Source of the DNA: Spirochaetales bacterium
Lineage (GTDB): Bacteria > Spirochaetota > Spirochaetia > SZUA-6 > RPPD01
NCBI GenBank assembly: GCA_016930675.1
Contig: JAFGGG010000009.1
Span: 62,001 to 126,000 of the forward strand
DNA: 64,000 bases
Reading direction: 5' to 3'
The notes below the pieces were generated by a model. That model was not told the DNA's origin, searched no databases, and saw only the letters and a list, made by a program, of their open reading frames with translations. Made by a program: the position numbers and the translations under genes. Shown here piece by piece: positions 9,339 to 17,915 of the stretch (positions are counted from its first letter, which is position 1; each line of letters begins with the position of its first letter).

Positions 9339-9483
9339 ATTTAACTCCTGTGTACTTAACGCGTTCCGATTATAAGCGCGTTATAACAATCAATCATAAA
9401 TTTATAGTAATCAAGTGTCAATGCTGCGGATTAATTTAATGTACCGAGAGAGAAACATCTGCGGTCCCTCACATAACCGGGTG

Positions 9484-9520
9484 AAAAAAAGAGAAAATCC
9501 CGAATTATCAGGATTTTCTC
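9484..9520 (-). terminator. Rho-independent terminator of gdhA
   Basis: A perfect 10-bp inverted repeat GAGAAAATCC/GGATTTTCTC (9491-9520) encloses a 10-base loop. Read on the minus strand it is followed by seven T residues (9484-9490). It lies 36 bases past the gdhA stop. Confidence 0.9.
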
Positions 9521-9555
9521 TTGAGCCTTGTTTGTTTTTTTACGTAATATTTTTT

Positions 9556-10941
<1,386 letters not shown>

Positions 10942-10948
10942 TTATTAG

Positions 10949-10964
10949 CGGCAACTGATTGCCG
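10949..10964 (-). promoter_or_regulatory. Likely NrpR operator at gdhA
   Basis: CGGCAA-CTGA-TTGCCG is a perfect inverted repeat located about 10-25 bases downstream of the expected gdhA transcription start. The same half-site is at the centre of the long palindrome at 11096-11131. Archaeal NrpR binds short inverted repeats with spacers, so this is a plausible repressor site. The assignment is inferred from position and recurrence. Confidence 0.6.
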
Positions 10965-10979
10965 TTATAAGAATACAAT

Positions 10980-11008
10980 AATTTAACATTCCTGCTTATT
11001 TTTGTCAA
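10980..11008 (-). promoter_or_regulatory. gdhA promoter
   Basis: On the minus strand TTGACA (11003-11008) and TAAATT (10980-10985) are separated by exactly 17 bases. A TG precedes the -10 box, giving an extended -10. This is one of the strongest promoter matches in the window. Confidence 0.8.
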
Positions 11009-11095
11009 CATAATAATATATTTTCTGAAAAAATGCGAAAAAAGGTAGATAAGGTTAAAAAAATACATATTTTTACATACTTTTTGCCTGCGCAC

Positions 11096-11131
11096 TATTT
11101 CTTTAACGGCAATATTGCCGTTAAAGAAATA
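11096..11131. repeat. 36-bp perfect palindrome after nrpR
   Basis: Two 18-base arms with no loop meet at 11113/11114; the centre reads CGGCAATATTGCCG. It starts immediately after the nrpR stop codon and lies about 90 bases upstream of the gdhA -35 box. There is no T tract on either side, so a simple terminator is unlikely. The central half-sites match the operator at 10949. Confidence 0.85.
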
Positions 11132-12139
11132 TTAAATGAGTGAAGAGACCTTTTCTGATAATTCTTTGTAATGAAATAAGTTATTATACTCGATTAATCC
11201 GGAAAGAGCCCGTGAATAGACTTCGATTCCGTATTCCTCTAGAATTGCCACAGGATTTAAACCGCCGATTACTATAGCGCCGGCCCGACCCTCAGTAATG
11301 GGAATCTTAAGCAACTCTTCTCCCGGCCATCCTACCTTCATAAATCCGCCTAAACCCGCCAGATCAAGCTCTCTGGCCAGTTCAATAACCTTCTCTCTAC
11401 TGGAAGCCGGTATCTCTCGAAAACTTGCCCCGATAAGACCGTTTCCGTTATAGGTCGCACCTTTATAATCGGTCATACCGCTTTTAATAAATATCTCCAA
11501 TGGATCCAGAGTTGTTCCGTCATAGTTGATCAGAGCGGTAAATCTGCGCGGTTCGCTGTTTTGAATCTCAAGTAAACCGCCAAACCGGGAATACACCGGA
11601 ATGCCGTGTTTGAGCAGCACTCCGTTTAAGGTAATGGAACAGACCGTCCCCACTCCCACCATATCATTCGGAATGATCATATCACCGATCTGCTCCCCCG
11701 GCTGAATCAGCGTGATAAGCTGTCCCATACTGTAACCCGCTTCGAAAACTCGCGTCATATACAGAATAGCGCCTTTAATCTCACTCCGTTTAACCAGACT
11801 TACATTTACCACGACCGTGCCCTGTTTATTTTTTAAATCAAAGTTCATACTGTAGGACATCTCGTCAATTTTAGCCGCCAGGAAACCGACCTTTTCAAAA
11901 ACCCGCGCCTTGGATAGCTCCATCAGCCCTTTTGCGGTAATCCGCCTGCCCTGACGTCCGATACACTCGGTAAGACCGTCTTTATCCATGGCTTTAAGAT
12001 GAAACCGCACAGTGCGTTCGCTGATATCATATCTCAATGCTTCAAGCAGTTCGGTAATCTTCTGGCTGCCTACAGCTTCATTAGCATCTTTGAGAATTCG
12101 TAAAATTGCCAGGCGTTTGCGTTCAATTTTATCCAGCAT
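11132..12139 (-). CDS. nrpR: NrpR-family nitrogen repressor
   Basis: A 335-residue protein with an N-terminal winged helix (residues 1-75, with ISERTVRFHLKAMDKDGL as recognition region). One NrpR/DUF128 regulatory domain follows (about 85-325), with GVGTVCSITLNGVLLKHGIP, SRFGGLLEIQNSEPRRFTALINYDGTTLDPLEIFI and GLGGFMKVGWPGEELLKIPI. In methanogens NrpR represses nitrogen-assimilation genes and is released by 2-oxoglutarate. This copy has one regulatory domain and not two. It sits between hisF and gdhA on the same strand, 59 bases after hisF, and is probably transcribed from the promoter at 13001. Control of gdhA is strongly suggested by the matching inverted repeats. Confidence 0.88.
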   Translation of the reverse strand: MLDKIERKRLAILRILKDANEAVGSQKITELLEALRYDISERTVRFHLKAMDKDGLTECIGRQGRRITAKGLMELSKARVFEKVGFLAAKIDEMSYSMNFDLKNKQGTVVVNVSLVKRSEIKGAILYMTRVFEAGYSMGQLITLIQPGEQIGDMIIPNDMVGVGTVCSITLNGVLLKHGIPVYSRFGGLLEIQNSEPRRFTALINYDGTTLDPLEIFIKSGMTDYKGATYNGNGLIGASFREIPASSREKVIELARELDLAGLGGFMKVGWPGEELLKIPITEGRAGAIVIGGLNPVAILEEYGIEVYSRALSGLIEYNNLFHYKELSEKVSSLI

Positions 12140-12198
12140 AACAATCCGTCTTATAGTATTGCGGCGAGCAGCATATGGTAAAGTTTCTCAGGCGCGGT

Positions 12199-12969
12199 TC
12201 ATAAAACCTCTACTCCCTTGTCTTTAAGATACTGTTTTACCTCATTGGGAGTGTGCAGCTTGAAATGAAACACACTGGCCGCCATGAGCGCGGCGGCTTT
12301 ACCATTTGCTGCCGCATCGTAAAAATGCTCCAGCTTGCCCGCTCCTCCCGCTGCAATCACGGGGATGGTAACCGCTTCCGCTACAACCTTAGTCATTTCG
12401 AGATTGTAGCCTTGTTTTGTACCGTCTCTATTAGTAGCGGTAAGAATGATCTCACCTGCTCCCAATTCCTCAACTACATTGGCCCATTCCACGATTCCCA
12501 GGCCCGTGGCTTGATTACCGCCTTTAATCACAACTTCATATTCCAGAGCAGCTCCGCCCGCCGGATTTTCTTTGCCGTCTATGGCCACAATTATTTTTTC
12601 TTTACCGTATTTCTTTGCTGCCTGCCGGATAAGCTCAGGGTGCAATACAGCCGCCGTGTTTATGAATATTTTATCTACTCCCAGCTCAAACAACGCAGCC
12701 ATATCTTCCATATTATGAATTCCGCCGCCCGCGGTAAAAGGAACGGTTATCGCATCTTTGACCTGCTTCACCCATTCCAATCGGGTAGCGCGCTGTTCCA
12801 CGGTAGCGGTAATATCACGAAACACAAGTTCGTCCGCCCCCTGGCTGCAGAACGTCACAGCCGCTTCCACGGGATCACGTGTTTCAGTGATCACATTCAA
12901 AAACTGAGCGCCCTTTACCGCTTTGCCTTCTTTAATGTCCAAACAAGCTATTACCCTTACCGGCGCCAT
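12199..12969 (-). CDS. hisF: Imidazole glycerol phosphate synthase cyclase subunit
   Basis: A 256-residue HisF TIM barrel. The catalytic aspartates are in VIACLDIKEGKAVKG (Asp11) and IIVAIDGKENP (near 130). The phosphate-binding motifs FTAGGGIHN and VIAAGGAG are present, along with RDGTKQGYNL. HisF cyclises PRFAR with ammonia to imidazole glycerol phosphate and AICAR, normally using ammonia made by HisH. No hisH or other his gene is adjacent. The start is set by GGAG 8 bases before the ATG. It is the first gene after the promoter at 13001 and is followed by nrpR. Confidence 0.95.
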   Translation of the reverse strand: MAPVRVIACLDIKEGKAVKGAQFLNVITETRDPVEAAVTFCSQGADELVFRDITATVEQRATRLEWVKQVKDAITVPFTAGGGIHNMEDMAALFELGVDKIFINTAAVLHPELIRQAAKKYGKEKIIVAIDGKENPAGGAALEYEVVIKGGNQATGLGIVEWANVVEELGAGEIILTATNRDGTKQGYNLEMTKVVAEAVTIPVIAAGGAGKLEHFYDAAANGKAAALMAASVFHFKLHTPNEVKQYLKDKGVEVL

Positions 12970-13000
12970 CTATTTTCTCCATAAATTGTATTTCTCTGTA

Positions 13001-13029
13001 ACTAAAGCATGAAAGACCTGTGCTGTCAA
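13001..13029 (-). promoter_or_regulatory. Promoter of hisF-nrpR
   Basis: On the minus strand TTGACA (13024-13029), a 17-base spacer, then TTTAGT (13001-13006). It ends about 30 bases before the hisF start and lies after the end of the FecR-lectin gene. Confidence 0.7.
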
Positions 13030-13136
13030 GAAAAAGCTTTTTAGACCTGCTAAAAACGCAGCCCATATCTATGCATGGCTATTCAAAACAATGATTATAA
13101 CATGAGGTTGGTTTTAATTATGGTATCTACTATTCG

Positions 13137-14906
13137 TTACTCTATTTCCAACATGAATGAAAAAGGCATATCCATACAATCATTCCAACGATATTTCTGA
13201 GTCATATTGTCGTCGACCATTATAAGGAAAAACGCATAATGCTCCAGGTCACGCCAGTTATCAGGCTGCCTAAAATGCCAATATTGAAATTCTGATTTTT
13301 CTCCGGTAACCCATGTCCAGCTTCCTTCATGGCCTTTATCAGTATATCCGATCCAGACATTATCCTCTATTTTATGAGATTTTAACGCATTAATGATGGC
13401 CTGGTTTTCCTCAGCCGAGGTAACGGTAACCAGATGACCGCCGTTTTGCTCACAGATTTTCTTTGCTTCAGACCATGTTGCACTCTGTTTGGAAATATAG
13501 TATGTGTGCCCTCCGTACTTCAATAGCAAGTCGAAAGACGCTTTCAACTGCGGATTTTCCTCGGTCTTTGTGGTACTGACCTCCTTCTCCTCCGCCGGTG
13601 CTGTTTCCGGTTTCTTCTCCTCCGCAGGCTTATCTGTTAAAGCCGCGGTTTTATTCGGATCTTCGCCGGTTTCGGCCTGTTTTTTTGTATCCTTTTTCTC
13701 CTGCACCTTTTCCCCGCCCGCAAGCTCCTTCAGCACAATGGCATATTCCTTTTGAGTATCTTTGCCGGTTTCCACCGTGATACTCTTATCCGTGAAGCCG
13801 GGCTTCCTGACCGTAAAACGAATGGTTTTGCCCTCTTCATATAGTTTCTGAAACCTTCCTTTGCCTACCGCCATACCATCCAGATAAATATCCGCGTCTT
13901 TGGGTTCGGCGGTGATTTTTATTTTAATCAATACGGGAACTATTTTTATCAACCGGATATCATCCTTTTCTCCATCAGGCTTTTCCACTCCTGCTCTGAC
14001 CTCTTTAATCTCCATCTTATCCAGATCCTTAAGCTCATCCTCTCTTTCCGCCGAGATCTCCCGGGGCTGATTAATGCTCTTCTTAATCTTTCCCGCGGTT
14101 TCCGTAACCAGATCAGAAAGCGTATCCAGCTCTGCATCCGACAACTCTTTATCCCGATCCGCCTTTTTTATTTCCTCCACCATACCCTTGACCATCCGAT
14201 CCGCTTCCTCAGCCGCTTCTTGATTTACAATCACCTCCTGACGCGCCTTTACAACCAGGGCCGTGTCTTCCATTTTCCCGACCAACTCTTTTAGCTTTGT
14301 ATTATCAAGCTGAGTTTGCTTCTCTATCTTCTCCGCTTCCGCACTCTCGGGGACTATTGCCACCTCGCCTTCCTTCACGGCAAGGACGGTTTCTTTGACA
14401 TCTGTCACGCGTACTGAAAATTCAGTTCCGCGCACGCCGCATACAGCAGTACGCGTATGGACCTTGAAAGCTTCCGTACCGGTCAACCTGGATACTTTAC
14501 ATAAAACAGATCCCACAGCCAAATCGATATCCACCTTTGTCTGTTCAGGTTCCAGCCAAAAATCCTTGAGACAAATTTCGGTATTATCCTGAATTCTTAC
14601 CACAGCTTTCTGTCCAAACTGCAACTCACACAGTGAATCGGCTTCCACCTTGATGTTGTCACTCGGATGCACAATGTTGCCGATTTCCAGATACTCCCAA
14701 TCCGCCGTTCCTTTTACAAATACCTCTCCGGACACACATACAACCAACGCTTCTTCATACGTCAGTGCGGCCTTTCCCGACTCAAGGTCCTGATCGGATA
14801 ACGATTCGGCTCGCGAACCTGCCTGCTCGGGCTGCGGACATGCGTAAAATAAAGCACATACGCCTGCCGCAAAAAGCAAGAGTCCTAACACTATTGTTTT
14901 GCGCAT
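13137..14906 (-). CDS. FecR-PEGA-C-type lectin lipoprotein
   Basis: A 589-residue envelope protein, last gene of the three-gene operon. Residues 1-23 are a lipoprotein signal (ALFYAC, Cys23). Residues 58-185 are a FecR domain (VRIQDNTEICLKDFW, TAVCGVRGTEFSVRV). A charged coiled-coil region spans about 186-310. A PEGA domain (about 325-395, DADIYLDGMAVGKG, FTVRKPGFTDKSI) and a Pro/Glu/Lys linker follow. A C-type lectin-like domain occupies about 464-587, with WSEAKKICEQNGGHLVTV, VWIGYTDKGHEGSWTWVTGE, QPDN at 547-550 and WNDC at 574-577. QPD plus WND is the calcium/galactose-type binding pattern of animal lectins; binding of sugar here is inferred. The linker and lectin module closely match those in the upstream caspase gene. 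Confidence 0.85.
   Translation of the reverse strand: MRKTIVLGLLLFAAGVCALFYACPQPEQAGSRAESLSDQDLESGKAALTYEEALVVCVSGEVFVKGTADWEYLEIGNIVHPSDNIKVEADSLCELQFGQKAVVRIQDNTEICLKDFWLEPEQTKVDIDLAVGSVLCKVSRLTGTEAFKVHTRTAVCGVRGTEFSVRVTDVKETVLAVKEGEVAIVPESAEAEKIEKQTQLDNTKLKELVGKMEDTALVVKARQEVIVNQEAAEEADRMVKGMVEEIKKADRDKELSDAELDTLSDLVTETAGKIKKSINQPREISAEREDELKDLDKMEIKEVRAGVEKPDGEKDDIRLIKIVPVLIKIKITAEPKDADIYLDGMAVGKGRFQKLYEEGKTIRFTVRKPGFTDKSITVETGKDTQKEYAIVLKELAGGEKVQEKKDTKKQAETGEDPNKTAALTDKPAEEKKPETAPAEEKEVSTTKTEENPQLKASFDLLLKYGGHTYYISKQSATWSEAKKICEQNGGHLVTVTSAEENQAIINALKSHKIEDNVWIGYTDKGHEGSWTWVTGEKSEFQYWHFRQPDNWRDLEHYAFFLIMVDDNMTQKYRWNDCMDMPFSFMLEIE
13410..13600 (-). repeat. Lectin-module DNA repeat, copy A
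   Basis: This is the 5' half of the lectin module plus its Lys/Glu-rich linker. The stretch around 13438-13475 (ending TTTTCTTTGCTTC on the plus strand) and the linker CTGCGGATTTTCCTCGGT near 13548 recur almost unchanged in copies B and C. Bounds are approximate. Confidence 0.75.
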
Positions 14907-15008
14907 TTTTCCCCCTTTGAGTATTTCAATAGTTACTTATCGCTATCTGGTTTCTTAGCTTTAAGCAGAAAACAACAAATCAGTCTCCACATTATATTGT
15001 ATGTCTTC

Positions 15009-15033
15009 TCCTCGGTTTTATGGTGCTGACTGT
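15009..15033 (-). repeat. Orphan linker fragment after the caspase gene stop
   Basis: Directly after the stop of the caspase-lectin gene, about 25 bases (TCCTCGGTTTTATGGTGCTG on the plus strand) repeat the linker that starts each lectin module (15475-15500), with one base missing. It is untranslated in this position. This looks like the scar of a lost or recombined further module. Confidence 0.75.
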
Positions 15034-16791
15034 TTAATCTTGGATCCCGTCTATTTCCAAAATAAAATAAAACATCCTGTCTTCGGGAAAATCACCCCAA
15101 TGATAAGGCAACTTCCTCCAATGAGTTAACGTAGCAATCCAGATCATGGCGTAGTCTTCACTACGGTTGAAATTGTCTGGCTGCCCCTCATCCCAATATG
15201 AAAATGAGGACTCCTCTCCCGTAATCCAGATCCATTTGCCTTCCTTGTTTTCGTCCGTGTAACCGAGCCAAAGATCCTTGTCTATGTTTTTTGTTTTTAC
15301 CGCCTCAACAATGGCCTCGTTTTCCTCATCCGAGGTAATGGTAACCAGATGACCGCCGTTTTGCTCACAGATTTTCTTTGCTTCATGCCATGTTGCACCC
15401 TGTTTGGAAACATAGTATGTGTGCCCTCCGTACTTTAAAAGCAAATCGAACGGTGCTTTCAACTGCGAATTTTCCTCGGTTTTTATGGTGCTGACTGTCG
15501 TATTTTGGCTGTCTTCCATCTCTAAAATGAATAAATTCTTATCGTTAGCAGGAGCATCATTCCAACTATATATATTTTTCACCCAGTATTCTAAAATAAC
15601 CATGATAGCGGCACAATCCTCTTGATAATTACCTCCTCCATTATCAGGCTGATGCTGATCCCATTTGGTATATGAAGTTCTTTCTCCCGTAACCCATTTC
15701 CATCTTCCCTCACTGTCAATATCAGTAAATCCAATCCATATATTAGCATTCGGCTTATAAGATTTTATAACATTAATGATGGCGTTATTTTCCTCAGAGG
15801 ATGTAATCGTTACCAGATGACCGCCGTTTTGCTCACAGATTTTCTTTGCTTCCTGCCATGTCTCTCTCTGTTTGGAGATATAATAGGTATGCCCCCCGTA
15901 CTCCAAAAGCAAGTCGAATTTCTGTTTCAACTGCGGATTTTCCTCGGTTTTGATGGTGCTGGCCTTTTTCTCCTCAGCAGGTGTGGTTTCTGTTTTCTTT
16001 TCCGGGGGCGTTGCGGGCTTGCTTTCCGCGGGCTTGGCTTTAAAGGCGATGCTTTCGGTTAAGGACGAAGACGTCCACGGCACCTGCTCGTTTCCCGTCT
16101 CGGCCATCACATCCTTTCTCACGTTTCTCATAAACAGTTCGATATCCATGGACGGATTATCTTTTAGATTTTTCAATAACGCATCCGTAAACACACCGTT
16201 CCTGCCCTTGCCGTCCGCGGCCACCGAGCCGGGCGCGGTGGCATAGACGATAAGCGAGCCCTTGGGCGCTTCCACAACCGTCAATCCCCTGTTTCCCGAC
16301 CGGGAACTGCTGAAAGGATTGTCCCGGCACGCGTCCAGGATAAGGATGTTCACCCTGTTGCCGGCACTTTCCATCTTGGACAGTACGAATCCCACATCCA
16401 CGGCCTGGTACTCAACCTCATCCTCCGCCTTTATATCAGAACCCACCGGGATCAGATAGTTAATTCCTTTAACATTGCAGCCGTGACCGGCATAGTAGAA
16501 CATTCCCATGGTATTCCAGTCTTTCATCAATTCCCTGCCGAAATCCCTGATGGCTTCCTGCATTTTCTGTTTATTGGCATCGATCAGTTTGGTAACCGTA
16601 AATCCCAGCTTTTTCAGGTTGTCGCTTATGTCGGCCGCGTCGTTGGGCGGATTCTTCAGCCTGTTTGTTTTATATGCCCCGTTCCCGATCACCAGGGCCA
16701 CCTTTCGCGTCGGATTGGTTTCCGCGTTTATAATAAATAAAATTGAAAAAGCAATAGAAACAATGATAGACCAGAACAACAGCTTTTTCAT
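15034..16791 (-). CDS. Secreted caspase-family protease with two C-type lectin domains
   Basis: A 585-residue protein with a signal peptide (1-23, ending INA) and no lipobox. Residues 29-250 are a C14 caspase p20-like domain: RKVALVIGNGAY, catalytic His103 in YYAGHG and Cys155 in ILDACRDNPF, then GSLIVYATAPGSVAADG. After a Pro/Glu/Lys linker come two C-type lectin-like domains, about 299-425 (QPDN 381-384, WND 410-412) and 455-580 (QPDN 537-540, WGD in place of WND). Bacterial caspase homologues usually cleave after Arg or Lys. The architecture suggests a protease targeted to a glycan or surface partner, which is inferred. It is the middle gene of the operon, 17 bases after the CsgG-like/DUF4384 gene and 127 bases before the FecR-lectin gene. 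Confidence 0.88.
   Translation of the reverse strand: MKKLLFWSIIVSIAFSILFIINAETNPTRKVALVIGNGAYKTNRLKNPPNDAADISDNLKKLGFTVTKLIDANKQKMQEAIRDFGRELMKDWNTMGMFYYAGHGCNVKGINYLIPVGSDIKAEDEVEYQAVDVGFVLSKMESAGNRVNILILDACRDNPFSSSRSGNRGLTVVEAPKGSLIVYATAPGSVAADGKGRNGVFTDALLKNLKDNPSMDIELFMRNVRKDVMAETGNEQVPWTSSSLTESIAFKAKPAESKPATPPEKKTETTPAEEKKASTIKTEENPQLKQKFDLLLEYGGHTYYISKQRETWQEAKKICEQNGGHLVTITSSEENNAIINVIKSYKPNANIWIGFTDIDSEGRWKWVTGERTSYTKWDQHQPDNGGGNYQEDCAAIMVILEYWVKNIYSWNDAPANDKNLFILEMEDSQNTTVSTIKTEENSQLKAPFDLLLKYGGHTYYVSKQGATWHEAKKICEQNGGHLVTITSDEENEAIVEAVKTKNIDKDLWLGYTDENKEGKWIWITGEESSFSYWDEGQPDNFNRSEDYAMIWIATLTHWRKLPYHWGDFPEDRMFYFILEIDGIQD
15320..15505 (-). repeat. Lectin-module DNA repeat, copy B
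   Basis: Second lectin module of the caspase gene. From about 15350 it shares CAGATGACCGCCGTTTTGCT and the following 30 bases with copies A and C, then diverges more in the sugar-site half of the domain. Bounds are approximate. Confidence 0.75.
15790..15985 (-). repeat. Lectin-module DNA repeat, copy C
   Basis: First lectin module of the caspase gene, with the same conserved 5' half and linker (CTGCGGATTTTCCTCGGTTT near 15930). Together with copies A and B it shows recent duplication or gene conversion. Bounds are approximate. Confidence 0.75.
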
Positions 16792-16808
16792 TTACTGCTC
16801 CTCCTTTT

Positions 16809-17792
16809 TTATGGTTTTTCTATAATAGTGTAGCTGAACATCTCTTCGGCTACGCCCTCATTTTTCTGTGTTGTGGTGAGAGACTGGTATATTTTTTCAA
16901 AGGCCACATCGCCCAGATCTTCAAAAGCCGCTTCTATCTCCTCAAACTGACTCGGCGACGCAACCACTTTTATAAATTCCGTGCCGTAAGGACTCCCTAG
17001 CTGAAAGGCGAAACCGTAATAACTTTCGGGGATGGAATACACCCTGTGCTTGTGAATAAAATTATTGTGATGATAGGTATTGGGAAAGATCAATGTCATT
17101 TTACCGTGTACATCTATGTGATAGATCTTGATATAACAGTCCCGGTTTGCTTTGAAATGGATAACCAGATTTTCACCATTATAATATACTCCGCCCTCAC
17201 CCCGGTTGGGCCAGGCGCTTATGGTAAGATCCCCAGGACTCGCTTTATCTATCTCTTTCACCTTATCAACAACAGCGACCGCGTCATCGTAATTGTCCGG
17301 CCGCACCAGTACTGCCTGTGCTATTTCATCACCCGGAAATAAAAATGATGTTTTCCCGAAATATGTTCCCTTTACTATGTCAATCAGCTCTATAAACACC
17401 TTCACATCGCTTCCCTGACTGTAGAACCGTCCGGATAAAATGGCATTAACCCCTTTTAACTGTCCTATAATGGTCTCGGAAGGCTCCTCAAACAAATCGG
17501 AAAGATTGAGCGCCTGGGTCTCAAGAATTTCTTCCAGCTTATGTTTGGCAAATAATTGATACTGGGGGCATTGGGTTACTATTTCGCTGATGCAGTCTTC
17601 CAGATACTTAGAGAATTCAGAACCCATTTGATCGTCGGCATACGTAAAATTACCCAGGCTTACGACAAGTCTCTGCGATCCGGGAGCATAGATGTTATCC
17701 AGGCTTTGTCTTATATTCTGGTTTTTTACATCAGCAGTAAGCACACAGAGGCAAAGTAAGAGGATAAGCAGAAGAATATACTTTTTTTTCAC
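16809..17792 (-). CDS. CsgG/FlgO-like plus DUF4384 envelope protein
   Basis: First gene of the operon. Read from the GTG at 17792 it is 327 residues and starts with a signal peptide (KKKYILLLILLLCLCVLTAD). The next 130 residues resemble the CsgG/FlgO fold (APGSQRLVVSLGNFTYADDQ, FSKYLEDCISEIVTQCPQYQ, VNAILSGRFYSQGSDVKVFI, IVKGTYFGKTSF). The C-terminal half is DUF4384-like (GDLTISAWPNRGEGGVYYNG, IYHIDVHGKMTLIFPN). DUF4384 often occurs beside or fused to bacterial caspases. An in-frame ATG at 17840 would give 343 residues, but it lies in the -35 region of the predicted promoter, so GTG 17792 is preferred. The start remains uncertain. Confidence 0.7.
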   Translation of the reverse strand: MKKKYILLLILLLCLCVLTADVKNQNIRQSLDNIYAPGSQRLVVSLGNFTYADDQMGSEFSKYLEDCISEIVTQCPQYQLFAKHKLEEILETQALNLSDLFEEPSETIIGQLKGVNAILSGRFYSQGSDVKVFIELIDIVKGTYFGKTSFLFPGDEIAQAVLVRPDNYDDAVAVVDKVKEIDKASPGDLTISAWPNRGEGGVYYNGENLVIHFKANRDCYIKIYHIDVHGKMTLIFPNTYHHNNFIHKHRVYSIPESYYGFAFQLGSPYGTEFIKVVASPSQFEEIEAAFEDLGDVAFEKIYQSLTTTQKNEGVAEEMFSYTIIEKP

Positions 17793-17799
17793 TGTGATT

Positions 17800-17827
17800 A
17801 TTATAACCCTAATTTTGCCATTTTCAA
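17800..17827 (-). promoter_or_regulatory. Promoter of the caspase-lectin operon
   Basis: On the minus strand TTGAAA (17822-17827), 16 bases, TATAAT (17800-17805). The -10 box ends 7 bases before GTG 17792, so the transcript would be almost leaderless if this start is used. Confidence 0.65.
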
Positions 17828-17915
17828 GTGAAAAATTCATAAAAACACAGTTCCGCTTGACTTTGCTTTTCTATTTTATTACCTATGTATTATTCAATAA
17901 GAACAGGAGCGGGAC

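Noticed and set aside
13137-16791. Diversity-generating retroelement acting on the lectin domains
   Set aside because: C-type lectin folds are typical targets, but no reverse transcriptase or template repeat is present in the window, and the differences are not adenine-biased as far as I can see.
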